From contig NZ_JAOVZN010000005.1 of assembly GCF_025717045.1 (NCBI RefSeq), forward strand, positions 496,001 to 560,000: 64,000 nucleotides of DNA, read 5' to 3'. The stretch is from Flavobacterium sp. SH_e (GTDB lineage: Bacteria; Bacteroidota; Bacteroidia; Flavobacteriales; Flavobacteriaceae). Under the pieces are notes generated by a model, which worked only from the letters and a program-made list of their open reading frames with translations, did not search any database and had not been told where the DNA came from. Below are positions 35,294 through 44,507 of the stretch, one piece after another (positions within the stretch are counted from its first letter, which is position 1; every line of letters begins with the position of its first letter). The position numbers and the translations under genes were made by a program.

Positions 35294-36043
35294 TTAAACC
35301 GTAAAATAAGGCGTCAAAATATCTTCAAAATTATAAAGACCTTTTTCTTTCTCTTTCAAATTTTCGGCAACAAAAATAACTCCGTTCCCAAATGCTTCCC
35401 TAGAAATCGATTCATGAATTAAACGCACGGTTTGAAAAGGAAAGCCAAAAATTACTTCGTGTTTACCAACAATTCCTCCTGCCCTAACAACATTAATATT
35501 TTCTTTATCAACATCAAGAGCTTCTGCAATTTTTACCGCCGTTCCAGAAGTTCCTTGTTTTGCTTTAAAGTGTTCTTCATTTACTTCAATATCAACCCAT
35601 GGTGCAATTTTCTTTAAAAATTTAGCGGCAAACAATAAATAATTCACTCCCAATGTAATATTTGGCGACCAAAAAACAGTTGTTTTATCTGCCAGTTTTT
35701 TCAATAGTTTTAGTTCTTTTTCCTTGTAATGCGAAATTGCTGAAATGATTTTCACTTTGTATTTTGCTGCTGTTTCTCCATAAGTGTAAATTCCTTCGTT
35801 AGAAGAAAAATCGATAATGGCATCTACTGGATGTTTTTCTAACAATTCTTCTACAGAGGTATGAGAACTTGAATAGATTAAGCCGGGTTCATCTGACTGG
35901 ATTCCAAAAAACTCGGGAACTGATCTGTGTTCCAAAACATTACTTTGTCTTAAAACCCATTCAAGGCTGAATTTTTTATTTTCTAATAGTATTGAAGCTA
36001 CTGATTTTCCAGTTTTTCCGAATCCGATTAATCCTATTTTCAT
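35294..36043 (-). CDS. DapB-like dihydrodipicolinate reductase family protein, divergent
   Basis: A 249-residue protein starting at the ATG at 36043 (MKIGLIGFGKTGKSV); an upstream in-frame start at 36106 would add a poorly conserved tail. The nucleotide loop GLIGFGKTGKSV, AIIDFSSNEGI, SPNITLGVNYLLFAAKFL and GTSGTAVKIAEAL follow the DapB order. The usual catalytic pair E-x-H-H-x-x-K is altered to NEEHFKAKQ, keeping one His and the Lys, and the DAPSGTA substrate loop is QGTSGTA. It may be an active lysine-pathway enzyme of a divergent subgroup or a reductase of another substrate. No other lysine gene is nearby. Confidence 0.82.
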   Translation of the reverse strand: MKIGLIGFGKTGKSVASILLENKKFSLEWVLRQSNVLEHRSVPEFFGIQSDEPGLIYSSSHTSVEELLEKHPVDAIIDFSSNEGIYTYGETAAKYKVKIISAISHYKEKELKLLKKLADKTTVFWSPNITLGVNYLLFAAKFLKKIAPWVDIEVNEEHFKAKQGTSGTAVKIAEALDVDKENINVVRAGGIVGKHEVIFGFPFQTVRLIHESISREAFGNGVIFVAENLKEKEKGLYNFEDILTPYFTV

Positions 36044-36407
36044 AAGCATTTGTTTTTTTGTGGACGAAGCTTTGTCCGATTGAAAAATATTGATATTGTA
36101 AAGCATTCAATATCAATTCTAATTTTAATTTTTAAAACAGTTTAAAAACCGCTCATTTATAAAAATAGAAAAATCATAACAGAATTAGCAAATAAAACTG
36201 AATTTTATAACAATAAACAAACTTCTTAATACGATTTTTTCTGTTAATACACTTTTAATCTGTCAAAATTTTAAAACAGATTGATTTTATCAACTATTCC
36301 ATCTATAATGTTAAAAAATGTCTTTAAAAAAAGGATTTCATAATATACAAGTAAACATATTTTGACTAGATTTATCACCTGATACCCCAAATAAACATCA
36401 GTAAGTA
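36044..36407. other. AT-rich gap, nothing recognised
   Basis: About 364 very AT-rich bases between the divergent dapB-like and DUF1810 genes. I found no exact TAnnTTTG promoter word, hairpin or reading frame worth reporting. Confidence 0.6.
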
Positions 36408-36839
36408 ATGGCCTACAACAACAATGAACTGCTTCGTTTTTTAGATGCTCAGAATAAATTGTATTTAACAGCTCTGGACGAAATTAAAAATGGTAAAAAA
36501 GAATCTCCTTGGATGTGGTTTATATTTCCTCAAATAAAAGGAATGGGTTCTAGTGATACTTCTAAATTTTATGAAATCAAAAATGCCGATGAAGCAATTG
36601 CTTTTTTAGAGCATCCAATCTTAGGAAAACATCTTTTAGAAATTACATCTGAATTAATAAAAAAAGAAGAAACAGTAAACGATATTTTTGGAAGTCCCGA
36701 TGTAGAAAAATTAAAATCATGTATGACATTGTTTGCTAGTGTTCAAAACAGCGAACCTATTTTTCAGGAAGTCCTTCATAAATATTTTGATGGCTCGTCT
36801 GATTTTCATACTATTCAGCTCTTATATAGCAATCTTTAG
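36408..36839 (+). CDS. DUF1810 family protein
   Basis: A 143-residue cytoplasmic protein matching DUF1810 along its length: RFLDAQNKLYLTALDEIKNG near the start, the signature SPWMWFIFPQIKGMG, KFYEIKNADEAIAFLEHPIL, and FGSPDVEKLKSCMTLFASV. The family is widespread, small and helical, with no settled biochemical role. It is monocistronic. No neighbour suggests a pathway. Confidence 0.92.
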   Translation: MAYNNNELLRFLDAQNKLYLTALDEIKNGKKESPWMWFIFPQIKGMGSSDTSKFYEIKNADEAIAFLEHPILGKHLLEITSELIKKEETVNDIFGSPDVEKLKSCMTLFASVQNSEPIFQEVLHKYFDGSSDFHTIQLLYSNL

Positions 36840-36999
36840 AACTTTCAAACTACATAGCATTTATAGTTCTGTAATAAAATTATAGTAAGTCCATGAAGTC
36901 TTTTTGTAATAACATAAGGCTTTACGGACTTTGCTCTTTTATGAAATTCTTTAGAAAAAAACTTAACAAACTTTAATACAAAATAAATTCTCATTTTAC

Positions 37000-37007
37000 T
37001 ATTTTTG
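37000..37007 (+). promoter_or_regulatory. Candidate -7 element (TATTTTTG)
   Basis: An exact TAnnTTTG about 54 bases before the start at 37061. No TTG at the -33 distance, so weak. Confidence 0.35.
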
Positions 37008-37060
37008 GCGAAATCTTTGAAGAAATCTCAACAAAATAATATTTGCACAAATTAAAATTA

Positions 37061-37681
37061 ATGAAAAAACTACTTTTAATAAGCATATTAGCAGTCTTGG
37101 TAATTTATGTCTTTAGAGAAACGGTCTATAAACCTTATCTCTGGAAGAAAACAATGGAAACTCCTGAACATAAATTACAGCTTGGAAGTTATATTTTTAG
37201 CAAACAAAGAGGAGCAAATGGTAGCCAGAGCACAGAAAAAAAGTACTTCGTTTTTAAAGTAACTGAAATAAATGGAGACTATGTACGCCTTTCTGTAGTT
37301 CGACAATTATCGAAAAAAGGAAATCCAAAATCTTCGGATTTTTCGATGACTAGAGAAACGTATAGAAGTTTAAAACGTAATATTAAAAAAACCACCGTAA
37401 CAGGAATTCTTCGTGAAGATTTAACTAAAGATGGACAAGCTTATACTGTAAACGATTATCTTTTAAATAAATACCCTTCATTAAAAGAGTCGCAATTCTA
37501 TTACGAAGAAATTCCAAAAGCTGAAATAAATAGCAATACTCCAAAAGATTATTTTAATCTTATTTACTCCAAAGAAAAGATTATTGAGAAACGAAAACTC
37601 ATTCCTTATACGATTTTAGACAACGATGTACCTCAATTAGCAAGGCAATTGTCTCAGAGAGTGTGTCTAATTCTAAATTAA
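37061..37681 (+). CDS. Unknown membrane-anchored protein
   Basis: A 206-residue protein starting at the ATG at 37061 (MKKLLLISILAVL); an upstream TTG frame start is not needed. One N-terminal hydrophobic helix (LLLISILAVLVIYVF) suggests a signal anchor with the rest in the periplasm. The body is basic and hydrophilic (KYFVFKVTEINGDYVRLSVV, MTRETYRSLKRNIKK), with no recognised domain and no lipobox. A clear terminator follows, so it is a single-gene unit just upstream of the ECF sigma cluster. No function can be assigned. Confidence 0.75.
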   Translation: MKKLLLISILAVLVIYVFRETVYKPYLWKKTMETPEHKLQLGSYIFSKQRGANGSQSTEKKYFVFKVTEINGDYVRLSVVRQLSKKGNPKSSDFSMTRETYRSLKRNIKKTTVTGILREDLTKDGQAYTVNDYLLNKYPSLKESQFYYEEIPKAEINSNTPKDYFNLIYSKEKIIEKRKLIPYTILDNDVPQLARQLSQRVCLILN

Positions 37682-37686
37682 AATCT

Positions 37687-37714
37687 AAACTCCCAATAAT
37701 TAAATTGGGAGTTT
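37687..37714 (+). terminator. Terminator after the unknown membrane-anchored gene
   Basis: An 11-bp perfect stem AAACTCCCAAT with a 6-base loop and a run of seven or more T. Confidence 0.9.
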
Positions 37715-37823
37715 TTTTATTGAAAATTTCTTTAAAAGAAGGTCTTTCTAAACCTATTCTGAATAATTTTTTTGAAAACATTCAATAATTCTATTTTATT
37801 TAGAATTAATATAAATAAACTTT

Positions 37824-37831
37824 TATATTTG
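37824..37831 (+). promoter_or_regulatory. Candidate -7 element for the ECF sigma operon
   Basis: TATATTTG is an exact TAnnTTTG, about 74 bases before the sigma start codon. A -33 TTG at normal spacing is absent. Confidence 0.4.
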
Positions 37832-37904
37832 CCGCTTTCTGGGCAAAACGGAGTAGTTTTCAAAATTTACTTAATATTGCTTTTCCAAAACATAAACTTA
37901 TTAA

Positions 37905-38504
37905 ATGAACAATAATGCCGGTTTCGAATTAGATCTTTTCCATTCTTTTAAGGATGGTGACGAAACTGCCTTTAAGTTTTTTTATGATAAGTATTTTAGA
38001 AGAATCCAATCTTTCAGCATTCAGTTTATTTATGACCAAGATGAAGCTGAAAATCTTGCTCAGGAAGCCTTACTACACCTATGGCAAAACAGAGAAAACG
38101 TAGAATCTCTTAACGGAATTCAAGCTTTCTTGTTTACTTATGCCAAATCAAAATGTTTGAATTTAATTCGACACAATAAAGTGAAGGATAAATTCAAAAA
38201 TGACCTCTTAAACCATAAGGAAAGAGAATTGGATATCGAAGTTTTAAACTCGATTCAGTTCGACACTTTAGAATTAACCGAATTAGAACGAATTATTCAG
38301 GAATCTATTAGCGATCTGCCGCCAAAAACCAGAGAAATTTTTATTAAAAAACGCTTTGAGAATAAAAAAAATGCAGAAATCGCCGAAGAATTAGGAATTT
38401 CTTTAAAAGCCGTTGAAGCCCATATGACAAAGGCTTTGAAGATTTTAAAAACGAAATTGTCTGATTATTTGTTCTTAATTTTTATCCTTATTTATAATAA
38501 TTAA
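37905..38504 (+). CDS. ECF RNA polymerase sigma-70 factor
   Basis: A 199-residue sigma factor of the Bacteroidetes ECF type. Region 2 reads GDETAFKFFYDKYFRRIQSF and DEAENLAQEALLHLWQNREN. Region 4 reads LPPKTREIFIKKRFENKKNA and LGISLKAVEAHMTKALKIL. The C-terminus ends in a hydrophobic stretch (LSDYLFLIFILIYNN). It is followed by FecR and an STN-containing SusC, the layout in which a ligand-loaded outer-membrane transporter signals through FecR to release the sigma. It should drive the operon up to the peroxidase gene. Confidence 0.94.
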   Translation: MNNNAGFELDLFHSFKDGDETAFKFFYDKYFRRIQSFSIQFIYDQDEAENLAQEALLHLWQNRENVESLNGIQAFLFTYAKSKCLNLIRHNKVKDKFKNDLLNHKERELDIEVLNSIQFDTLELTELERIIQESISDLPPKTREIFIKKRFENKKNAEIAEELGISLKAVEAHMTKALKILKTKLSDYLFLIFILIYNN

Positions 38505-38571
38505 GAATAAAAGGTAGGGTATTTTAATTCTGAGGTGTACTAACTATAGCGAGAAGTTTTAAAACGCAGAT

Positions 38572-39675
38572 ATGACATCGGAAATAATAAATAAATACCT
38601 TTCTAACGAAGCTTCAGAACAAGAAGTTCAGGCACTTTTTGATTGGATCGAAGCATCGGAAGAAAATAAAAAACAATTTATAAACGCTAAGAAAATCTGG
38701 GCATTAACCACACTTTCTTCCGGTTTATCAATTGAGACTGCACCTGTAATTCAAATGAAGCCAAAAAACAGCGTTAGACAATATTTACAATATGCTGCAG
38801 TGTTTTTAGTGTCTTTGGGTTTAGGAACTTCTGTTTACTTATTTAATACTAAATCTGAAACTCCAAAAGAAATTGTTCTGGAATTGGGCGACGGCCGTTT
38901 AGAATATCTTTCAGGAAAAAATCAGACTACTTTAATAAATGACAAAGGCGATTTAGTTGCTAAAAAATTCCCGAATGAAATTATCTACTTTGGTAAAGTT
39001 CAAAATCACGAAGTTATTTATAATACGCTTAATGTTCCTTACGGAAAACGTTTCAAACTTAGACTTTCAGATGGTACTGTTGTGAGTTTAAATTCGGGAA
39101 CTGTTTTGCGTTATCCAGAGCAATTTAGTGTAAACGGAAACCGAAATGTATATTTAACTGGTGAAGCATTTTTTGAAGTTGCCAAAGACAAAACTCATCC
39201 GTTTATTGTACACGCAAATCAGGCTGATATTGAAGTTCTTGGGACTAAGTTTAATGTGAGCGCTTATCCTGAAAACCCTACAGTTAATAGTACTTTAATT
39301 GAAGGAAGCATCCAAATGTCTGAAGCTGTTAATCCATCTAATGTTATTCTGTTAGAGCCAAACCAAATGGCTACTTGGCAGAATAATTCTAAAAAAATTA
39401 TCTTAAAAGAAGTTGATCCTGCCTTTTATACTGCCTGGACAAAAGGCGAACTTGCTTTTAAAGATACTCCATTCTCTATTATCGCTAAGATTATTCAGCG
39501 TACATACGACGTTGAAATTGTCAATGAAAATTCTGATTTGGCCAAACAGAATTTTACGGGTACAATAAAAATCAGCGAATCTAGTGTCGAAAACATCTTA
39601 GATCTGCTAAAACGCGACACGCCTTTTAATTATTCTATTAAACAAAAAACCATTACCATTACCAATCCTCGATAA
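38572..39675 (+). CDS. FecR family anti-sigma factor
   Basis: A 367-residue inner-membrane protein. The N-terminal cytoplasmic segment (to about 65, with NEASEQEVQALFDWIEASEE) binds the sigma. One helix at about 70-90 (YLQYAAVFLVSLGLGTSVYL) spans the membrane. The periplasmic FecR domain has NVPYGKRFKLRLSDGTVVSL and VYLTGEAFFEVAKDKTHPF, and a DUF4974-like domain closes the chain (AFKDTPFSIIAKIIQRTYDV). It receives the signal from the STN domain of the SusC at 39686. Gaps of 67 and 10 bases to the neighbours indicate one operon. Confidence 0.94.
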   Translation: MTSEIINKYLSNEASEQEVQALFDWIEASEENKKQFINAKKIWALTTLSSGLSIETAPVIQMKPKNSVRQYLQYAAVFLVSLGLGTSVYLFNTKSETPKEIVLELGDGRLEYLSGKNQTTLINDKGDLVAKKFPNEIIYFGKVQNHEVIYNTLNVPYGKRFKLRLSDGTVVSLNSGTVLRYPEQFSVNGNRNVYLTGEAFFEVAKDKTHPFIVHANQADIEVLGTKFNVSAYPENPTVNSTLIEGSIQMSEAVNPSNVILLEPNQMATWQNNSKKIILKEVDPAFYTAWTKGELAFKDTPFSIIAKIIQRTYDVEIVNENSDLAKQNFTGTIKISESSVENILDLLKRDTPFNYSIKQKTITITNPR

Positions 39676-39685
39676 ATAAACAAAC

Positions 39686-42600
39686 ATGACATTTACGATA
39701 CAACCCGTTTTAAGAAAAATTCTGTTTTTCTTAGCCATACTCATATCTGGTTTTAAAGGATTTTCACAAAATAAATTAATTACAATCCATACTAAGAATA
39801 AACCTATAAGCCTAATTATCAAAACGATTGAAGAACAAAGCGATTTTAGGATTATTTATAACGCAAGAAAAATAGATGCCGAACAATTAGCCGATTTAAA
39901 TGTAGATAATGTCTCTTTAGAAACCGCTTTAACACAGTTATTAAAAGACAAAAACATATCTTTTTACATTCAGAAAAAACAGGTTTTATTGACAAACGCT
40001 GCTTCAACTGATTCTTCGACTGGAACAGCACAGGAAACGGAAAGATTTATTAGCGGGACTGTTTATAATGCAAAAGACAAACAGCCGCTTCCAGGAGCTA
40101 CAATTCGTATAAAAGGAACAGGAATGGGAGCTATAACTGATTTTAATGGAAAATTTGTTTATCAGTTAAAAGGAAATAATATTCCGAATCTTGTGCTTGA
40201 AGCAGGCTTTTTAGGAATGGAATCGCAATCTCAAAAAGCAGATCAGAAAAAAGATTTTGTTTTTTATCTTCAAGAAGAAGCTGACGAATTAAATCCAGTT
40301 GTTATTACGTCATCTTACGGAACCACAAAATTAAAAGAAGAAATTGTTGGTAGTATTTCGACTTTACAGGCCAAAGATATTGCTGTAGAACAAGCTTCTG
40401 AATCTATTGATAAAATGATTACAGGTCAGATTGCCGGAGTTATGGTCGAAAATACTTCTGGAGTTGGAGGTCCTGTAAAAATCAATATTCGCGGTCAGGG
40501 AACTTTACCGTCATTAACGGGAGCAAAAACTGGAACTTCGACACAACCGCTTATTATTATTGACGGAGTTATTATGGGCGAAGAATATGGAATTGACAGT
40601 TCCTATTTTAGCGGAAATGGCGATTTTACAGAAAGTTTCGGAAATCCTTTAATGAAAATTGCACCAGAAAATATTGAAACGATTTCTGTTCTTAAAGATG
40701 CCGCAGCTGTTGGTATTTATGGTGCTGACGGAGCAAATGGTGTAATTTTGATTACTACTAAAAAAGGAAAAAAGGGAAAAACCCAGTTTGGTTTCTCTAA
40801 TCAGCTTGGAGTTTCGTCTGCTATTAATCAGATTAAATATTTGAACGGAGAACAATATACTGAACTTCGAAATGAATATTTAAAAAATACTTCTCCAGGA
40901 TCTGCCCTTCTTGAGTACAACGGAGTTAACACAGACTGGTTTAAACTATTAAATAGAACTGGGGTTTACAATAAATACAATTTTAATGTTTCTGGTTCTA
41001 CTACAAAATTCACTTATCGCACAAATATCAGCTATTTAAAAATTGATGAACCGCAATTAGGCAATTCAACCAAACAATTAAATGCTGGAATTAATTTGGG
41101 TTATAGTTCTAATAAACTGGATATTAACTTAATGCTTAATCCAAGTTTTATTCAAAAAGATGCGCCAAATATATTTTATTCTTTTGCTTACTTGCCTACT
41201 ATTTCTCCTTATAATGAAGATGGCTCTTACTCTACGCTTGGAGTGAGCGGTATGATGCGAGGAAATCCCCTGGCTGCAATCGAGCAAAATAAAAACGAAG
41301 CACAGACTTATGGCCTTTTAGGAAGTTTGAGCCTTTCTTATAAATTAAGTAATGCAATCAAATTTTCTACCCTTTTTGGTATGGATTATACTGATAAAGA
41401 TCAAGATCGATATTTTTCAGCTCAGAATGAAAGCGGACAGTTTGCGGGTACTTTTACTTTAGACAATATAACATATCCAAGATGGGGACGCCGACTTATC
41501 AATGAAAGAAATGCAAAAAAATGGAACTGGCAAGGACAAGCTTTATTTGATAAACAGCTTACAGAAAATCATGCCGTAGACGGTGTTGTTGGCTTCGAAC
41601 TTTCTCAAGATAAAACGGATTTCCGTTATCAATCTGGTGTCGGATTTGTGAATCCGTATGTTATTAATCCTGTTTCTAATGCCATTAGAGATGACAATCC
41701 AGCAACTGAAGCAGACGAAACTAATAGCAATCAAACCATTGGAAGTGAAATTAGTTATAATTCAAGAGTTTCATTATTTTCTCAAGTAAATTACAATTAT
41801 AAAAAACGTTATTACTTTTTGGCCAATTTCCGTCGTGATCAGAGTTCTGTTTTTGGCGACGATTCGGATGTTGCTAATAATGGCGGTGCTGGAGCAAGCT
41901 GGATCATTAGTAATGAATCATTTTTCAATCGCAATTCTTGGGTCAATTTCTTAAAACTGAAAACAAGTTATGGTACAACAGGAAATTCTAGAATTGGTTC
42001 TTACAGATCAAAAGGTTTATACAATATAGCACAAAACAGTTATAACGGAGGAACTGGAGCAACTACAGGAACGGCTCCAAACGGAGATTTAAGCTGGGAA
42101 AAGAATACAAAATTTAACGCCGGAATTGACTTTAATATTTTTGATCGTGTTGAATTGAGTTTAGAATATTACTATGATAACAAAAGTGATTTAATCACGA
42201 CACGAGATATTCCTACAGAAACAGGTTACTCTTCAATGCAGTTGAACGCTGCAAGTATGTACAACAAAGGTTTTGAGCTTTCTACAAGAATTAAATGGAT
42301 AAAAAGCAATGCTTTTAAATGGACAACGGCATTTAATATTTCAACTGTTGACAGCAAAGTAACTGATTTAAAAGGTTTAGGAAGCGATTATTCTTTGGCA
42401 GAACTTGCATTGGCTCAAAAAATCGGTTACAGCACCACTACAATATGGGGAATAAAATGGGTTGGAGTTGATCCCGCAACAGGAAGAGATTTGGTTACTA
42501 AAAACGGTCAGATTTATGATCTTGTTACCTACAGAACTTTATTTAGTGCAGCAGACTGGGAACCAATTGGAGACACACAAGCTAAAGCATACGGAGGTTT

Positions 42601-43045
42601 TTACAACAATTTTACTTTCTATAATAATTTGGTTTTATCGGTTAGAGGAGATTTTCAAGTAGGCGGTGATTTCTTTGCTTCAGACGTTTTGATCGACAAA
42701 TATTCAAATACGTCAAACAGAAATCTTTCTGTAAATGCAGATGATCATTGGAGAAATCCAGGAGACATTGTTTCTCAATCGGCAGTTGCTGGATCGCCAG
42801 TTACTTCAAATTTAAGCAAATACGTTTATGATGCTACTTATTTGAGAATAAGCAACATCAATCTTAGTTATAATGTTCCTATCAAAAATATTTTCTTGGA
42901 TACACTTTCTGTTTTCGCAGATGCAACAAATGTGTTGTATTGGTACAAAGAAAAAAGTCCGAAAGGAATGAACGGAATTCGTGAGTTTAGTTTTACCTAT
43001 CCTCAGGCAAGAACAATTTCACTTGGTGTTAATGCAAAATTTTAA
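39686..43045 (+). CDS. SusC/RagA TonB-linked transporter with STN signalling domain
   Basis: A 1119-residue outer-membrane protein. The leader ends KGFSQN. An STN domain follows (about 30-105, with KTIEEQSDFRIIYNARKID), then a CarboxypepD_reg-like domain (VYNAKDKQPLPGATIRIKG), the plug (AVGIYGADGANGVILITTKK) and the barrel ending TISLGVNAKF. The STN domain marks it as a transducer for the sigma/FecR pair just upstream. It forms the import pore with the SusD at 43050. There is no glycoside hydrolase in the operon, so the cargo may not be a polysaccharide. Confidence 0.95.
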   Translation: MTFTIQPVLRKILFFLAILISGFKGFSQNKLITIHTKNKPISLIIKTIEEQSDFRIIYNARKIDAEQLADLNVDNVSLETALTQLLKDKNISFYIQKKQVLLTNAASTDSSTGTAQETERFISGTVYNAKDKQPLPGATIRIKGTGMGAITDFNGKFVYQLKGNNIPNLVLEAGFLGMESQSQKADQKKDFVFYLQEEADELNPVVITSSYGTTKLKEEIVGSISTLQAKDIAVEQASESIDKMITGQIAGVMVENTSGVGGPVKINIRGQGTLPSLTGAKTGTSTQPLIIIDGVIMGEEYGIDSSYFSGNGDFTESFGNPLMKIAPENIETISVLKDAAAVGIYGADGANGVILITTKKGKKGKTQFGFSNQLGVSSAINQIKYLNGEQYTELRNEYLKNTSPGSALLEYNGVNTDWFKLLNRTGVYNKYNFNVSGSTTKFTYRTNISYLKIDEPQLGNSTKQLNAGINLGYSSNKLDINLMLNPSFIQKDAPNIFYSFAYLPTISPYNEDGSYSTLGVSGMMRGNPLAAIEQNKNEAQTYGLLGSLSLSYKLSNAIKFSTLFGMDYTDKDQDRYFSAQNESGQFAGTFTLDNITYPRWGRRLINERNAKKWNWQGQALFDKQLTENHAVDGVVGFELSQDKTDFRYQSGVGFVNPYVINPVSNAIRDDNPATEADETNSNQTIGSEISYNSRVSLFSQVNYNYKKRYYFLANFRRDQSSVFGDDSDVANNGGAGASWIISNESFFNRNSWVNFLKLKTSYGTTGNSRIGSYRSKGLYNIAQNSYNGGTGATTGTAPNGDLSWEKNTKFNAGIDFNIFDRVELSLEYYYDNKSDLITTRDIPTETGYSSMQLNAASMYNKGFELSTRIKWIKSNAFKWTTAFNISTVDSKVTDLKGLGSDYSLAELALAQKIGYSTTTIWGIKWVGVDPATGRDLVTKNGQIYDLVTYRTLFSAADWEPIGDTQAKAYGGFYNNFTFYNNLVLSVRGDFQVGGDFFASDVLIDKYSNTSNRNLSVNADDHWRNPGDIVSQSAVAGSPVTSNLSKYVYDATYLRISNINLSYNVPIKNIFLDTLSVFADATNVLYWYKEKSPKGMNGIREFSFTYPQARTISLGVNAKF

Positions 43046-43049
43046 AACG

Positions 43050-44507
43050 ATGAATTATTTAAAATATATAACAATAGTAATCCTGATTTTTTCATTGCAA
43101 AGCTGCAGTGATTTTCTGGAACAAGAGCCTGGAACACAAACCTCTATAGACGAACTTCTTCAAGATAAAGCTGGGGTTTTAACAGCTTTAAAAGGTCTTT
43201 ACAAAGAAGTCGAAGAAAATTTAAGAGGAGAACGTTTTGCGGTATATGCAGATTTGCAAGGCGGAAATATTAAGTTTACGCCAGCTTCTTCGGGAAATAA
43301 TAAAGGGCAAATTACCGCAGCAACCAACATTAAAGAAGTATATTCTTTTGAAGATGCAGCCGAATCCAGTAATTTCAAATCTTTCTACGATGACAGTTAC
43401 GATATTATCAATCAGGCCAATTTAATATTAGAGTACACCCCTGCTCTAACTGATGCAACTGACGTAGAGAAAAAACAAATAATGGCAGAAGCTTTAACTA
43501 TTAGAGCTTACACCCATTTTCTTTTATCTCAGGTTTACAGTCAAGATTATGGCTATACTCCAGATGCATCACATTTGGGCGTTGTATACAATACCGAATC
43601 TATAAAATCAGGACTTAAATATCCTAAAAGAGAAACATTGGCGGTTACTTATTCCTTAATTATAAATGATTTAAAAACGGCACTTGAAAGCTATTCAGAC
43701 CAACCAGCAATGGAAGGTTCTGCGTTATCTTATTTTGGAAAAAATAGCACAAAAGCTTTACTAGCAAGAGTATATCTTTTTCAAAAAGACTGGACAAATG
43801 CTTATGCAATGGCAAATGATGTCATTACAAATTCAGGAGTTGTATTAGTAAATTCATCAGATTTAATAGCACAATGGGCTCAGCCAGATTTGCCTATTTC
43901 TGAGGCTTTATTAGAATTTTCAATTCCTAAAGATTCAGAAGGAAATGTATCTTCTTCAATGGCTTCTTACTTTGGATACAACGAAACCAGTTATGCAAAT
44001 TACGTAGCATCTAATGATTTAATTGATCTTTATGAAAATAACGATTTAAGAAAACAGCTGTTTCTTAATGTTAATCTTTCAACTTTAGTCAACGGAGTAT
44101 TAACCCCAGTTTCATACAGTTTTACTCAAAAATTTCAAGATAATGCAGGTTATGTCGCTTTCAGATTAAGCGAAATGTATTTAATACGTGCCGAAGCGGC
44201 TTTAGAAAACAATCAATCTGATCTTGCTATGGCCGATGTTAATATTATTCGTGCTCGCGCCAATGCAACCTTGCTGACTTCTACAGATAATTTAAAAGAA
44301 AAAATTCTTTTAGAAAGAAGAAAAGAACTTTGTTTTGAAGGACAATTATTCTTTGATCTTGCACGCAATCACAAAGGAGTTTCAAGAATCGACGGATGTA
44401 TTTCGACCAATTGCTCTATGTCTTATCCATCATTAAAATACGTGTTACCAATACCGACTTATAATATTAATCTTAATGTAAACTTACAACAAAATGAATC
44501 CTATTAA
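43050..44507 (+). CDS. SusD/RagB family lipoprotein
   Basis: A 485-residue outer-membrane lipoprotein. The start at 43050 (MNYLKYITIV) gives the signal and lipobox FSLQSCSDFL and sits 4 bases after susC; the longer in-frame start at 42981 lies inside susC and is not needed. SusD features: FLEQEPGTQTSIDELLQDKA, AEALTIRAYTHFLLSQVYSQ, FRLSEMYLIRAEAALEN and the C-terminal YVLPIPTYNINLNVNLQQNE. It is the surface ligand-binding partner of the upstream SusC. Confidence 0.93.
   Translation: MNYLKYITIVILIFSLQSCSDFLEQEPGTQTSIDELLQDKAGVLTALKGLYKEVEENLRGERFAVYADLQGGNIKFTPASSGNNKGQITAATNIKEVYSFEDAAESSNFKSFYDDSYDIINQANLILEYTPALTDATDVEKKQIMAEALTIRAYTHFLLSQVYSQDYGYTPDASHLGVVYNTESIKSGLKYPKRETLAVTYSLIINDLKTALESYSDQPAMEGSALSYFGKNSTKALLARVYLFQKDWTNAYAMANDVITNSGVVLVNSSDLIAQWAQPDLPISEALLEFSIPKDSEGNVSSSMASYFGYNETSYANYVASNDLIDLYENNDLRKQLFLNVNLSTLVNGVLTPVSYSFTQKFQDNAGYVAFRLSEMYLIRAEAALENNQSDLAMADVNIIRARANATLLTSTDNLKEKILLERRKELCFEGQLFFDLARNHKGVSRIDGCISTNCSMSYPSLKYVLPIPTYNINLNVNLQQNESY

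Noticed and set aside
42981..43049. Longer start for the second SusD protein
   Set aside because: It overlaps the end of susC out of frame and would place residues ahead of an otherwise standard lipoprotein signal.
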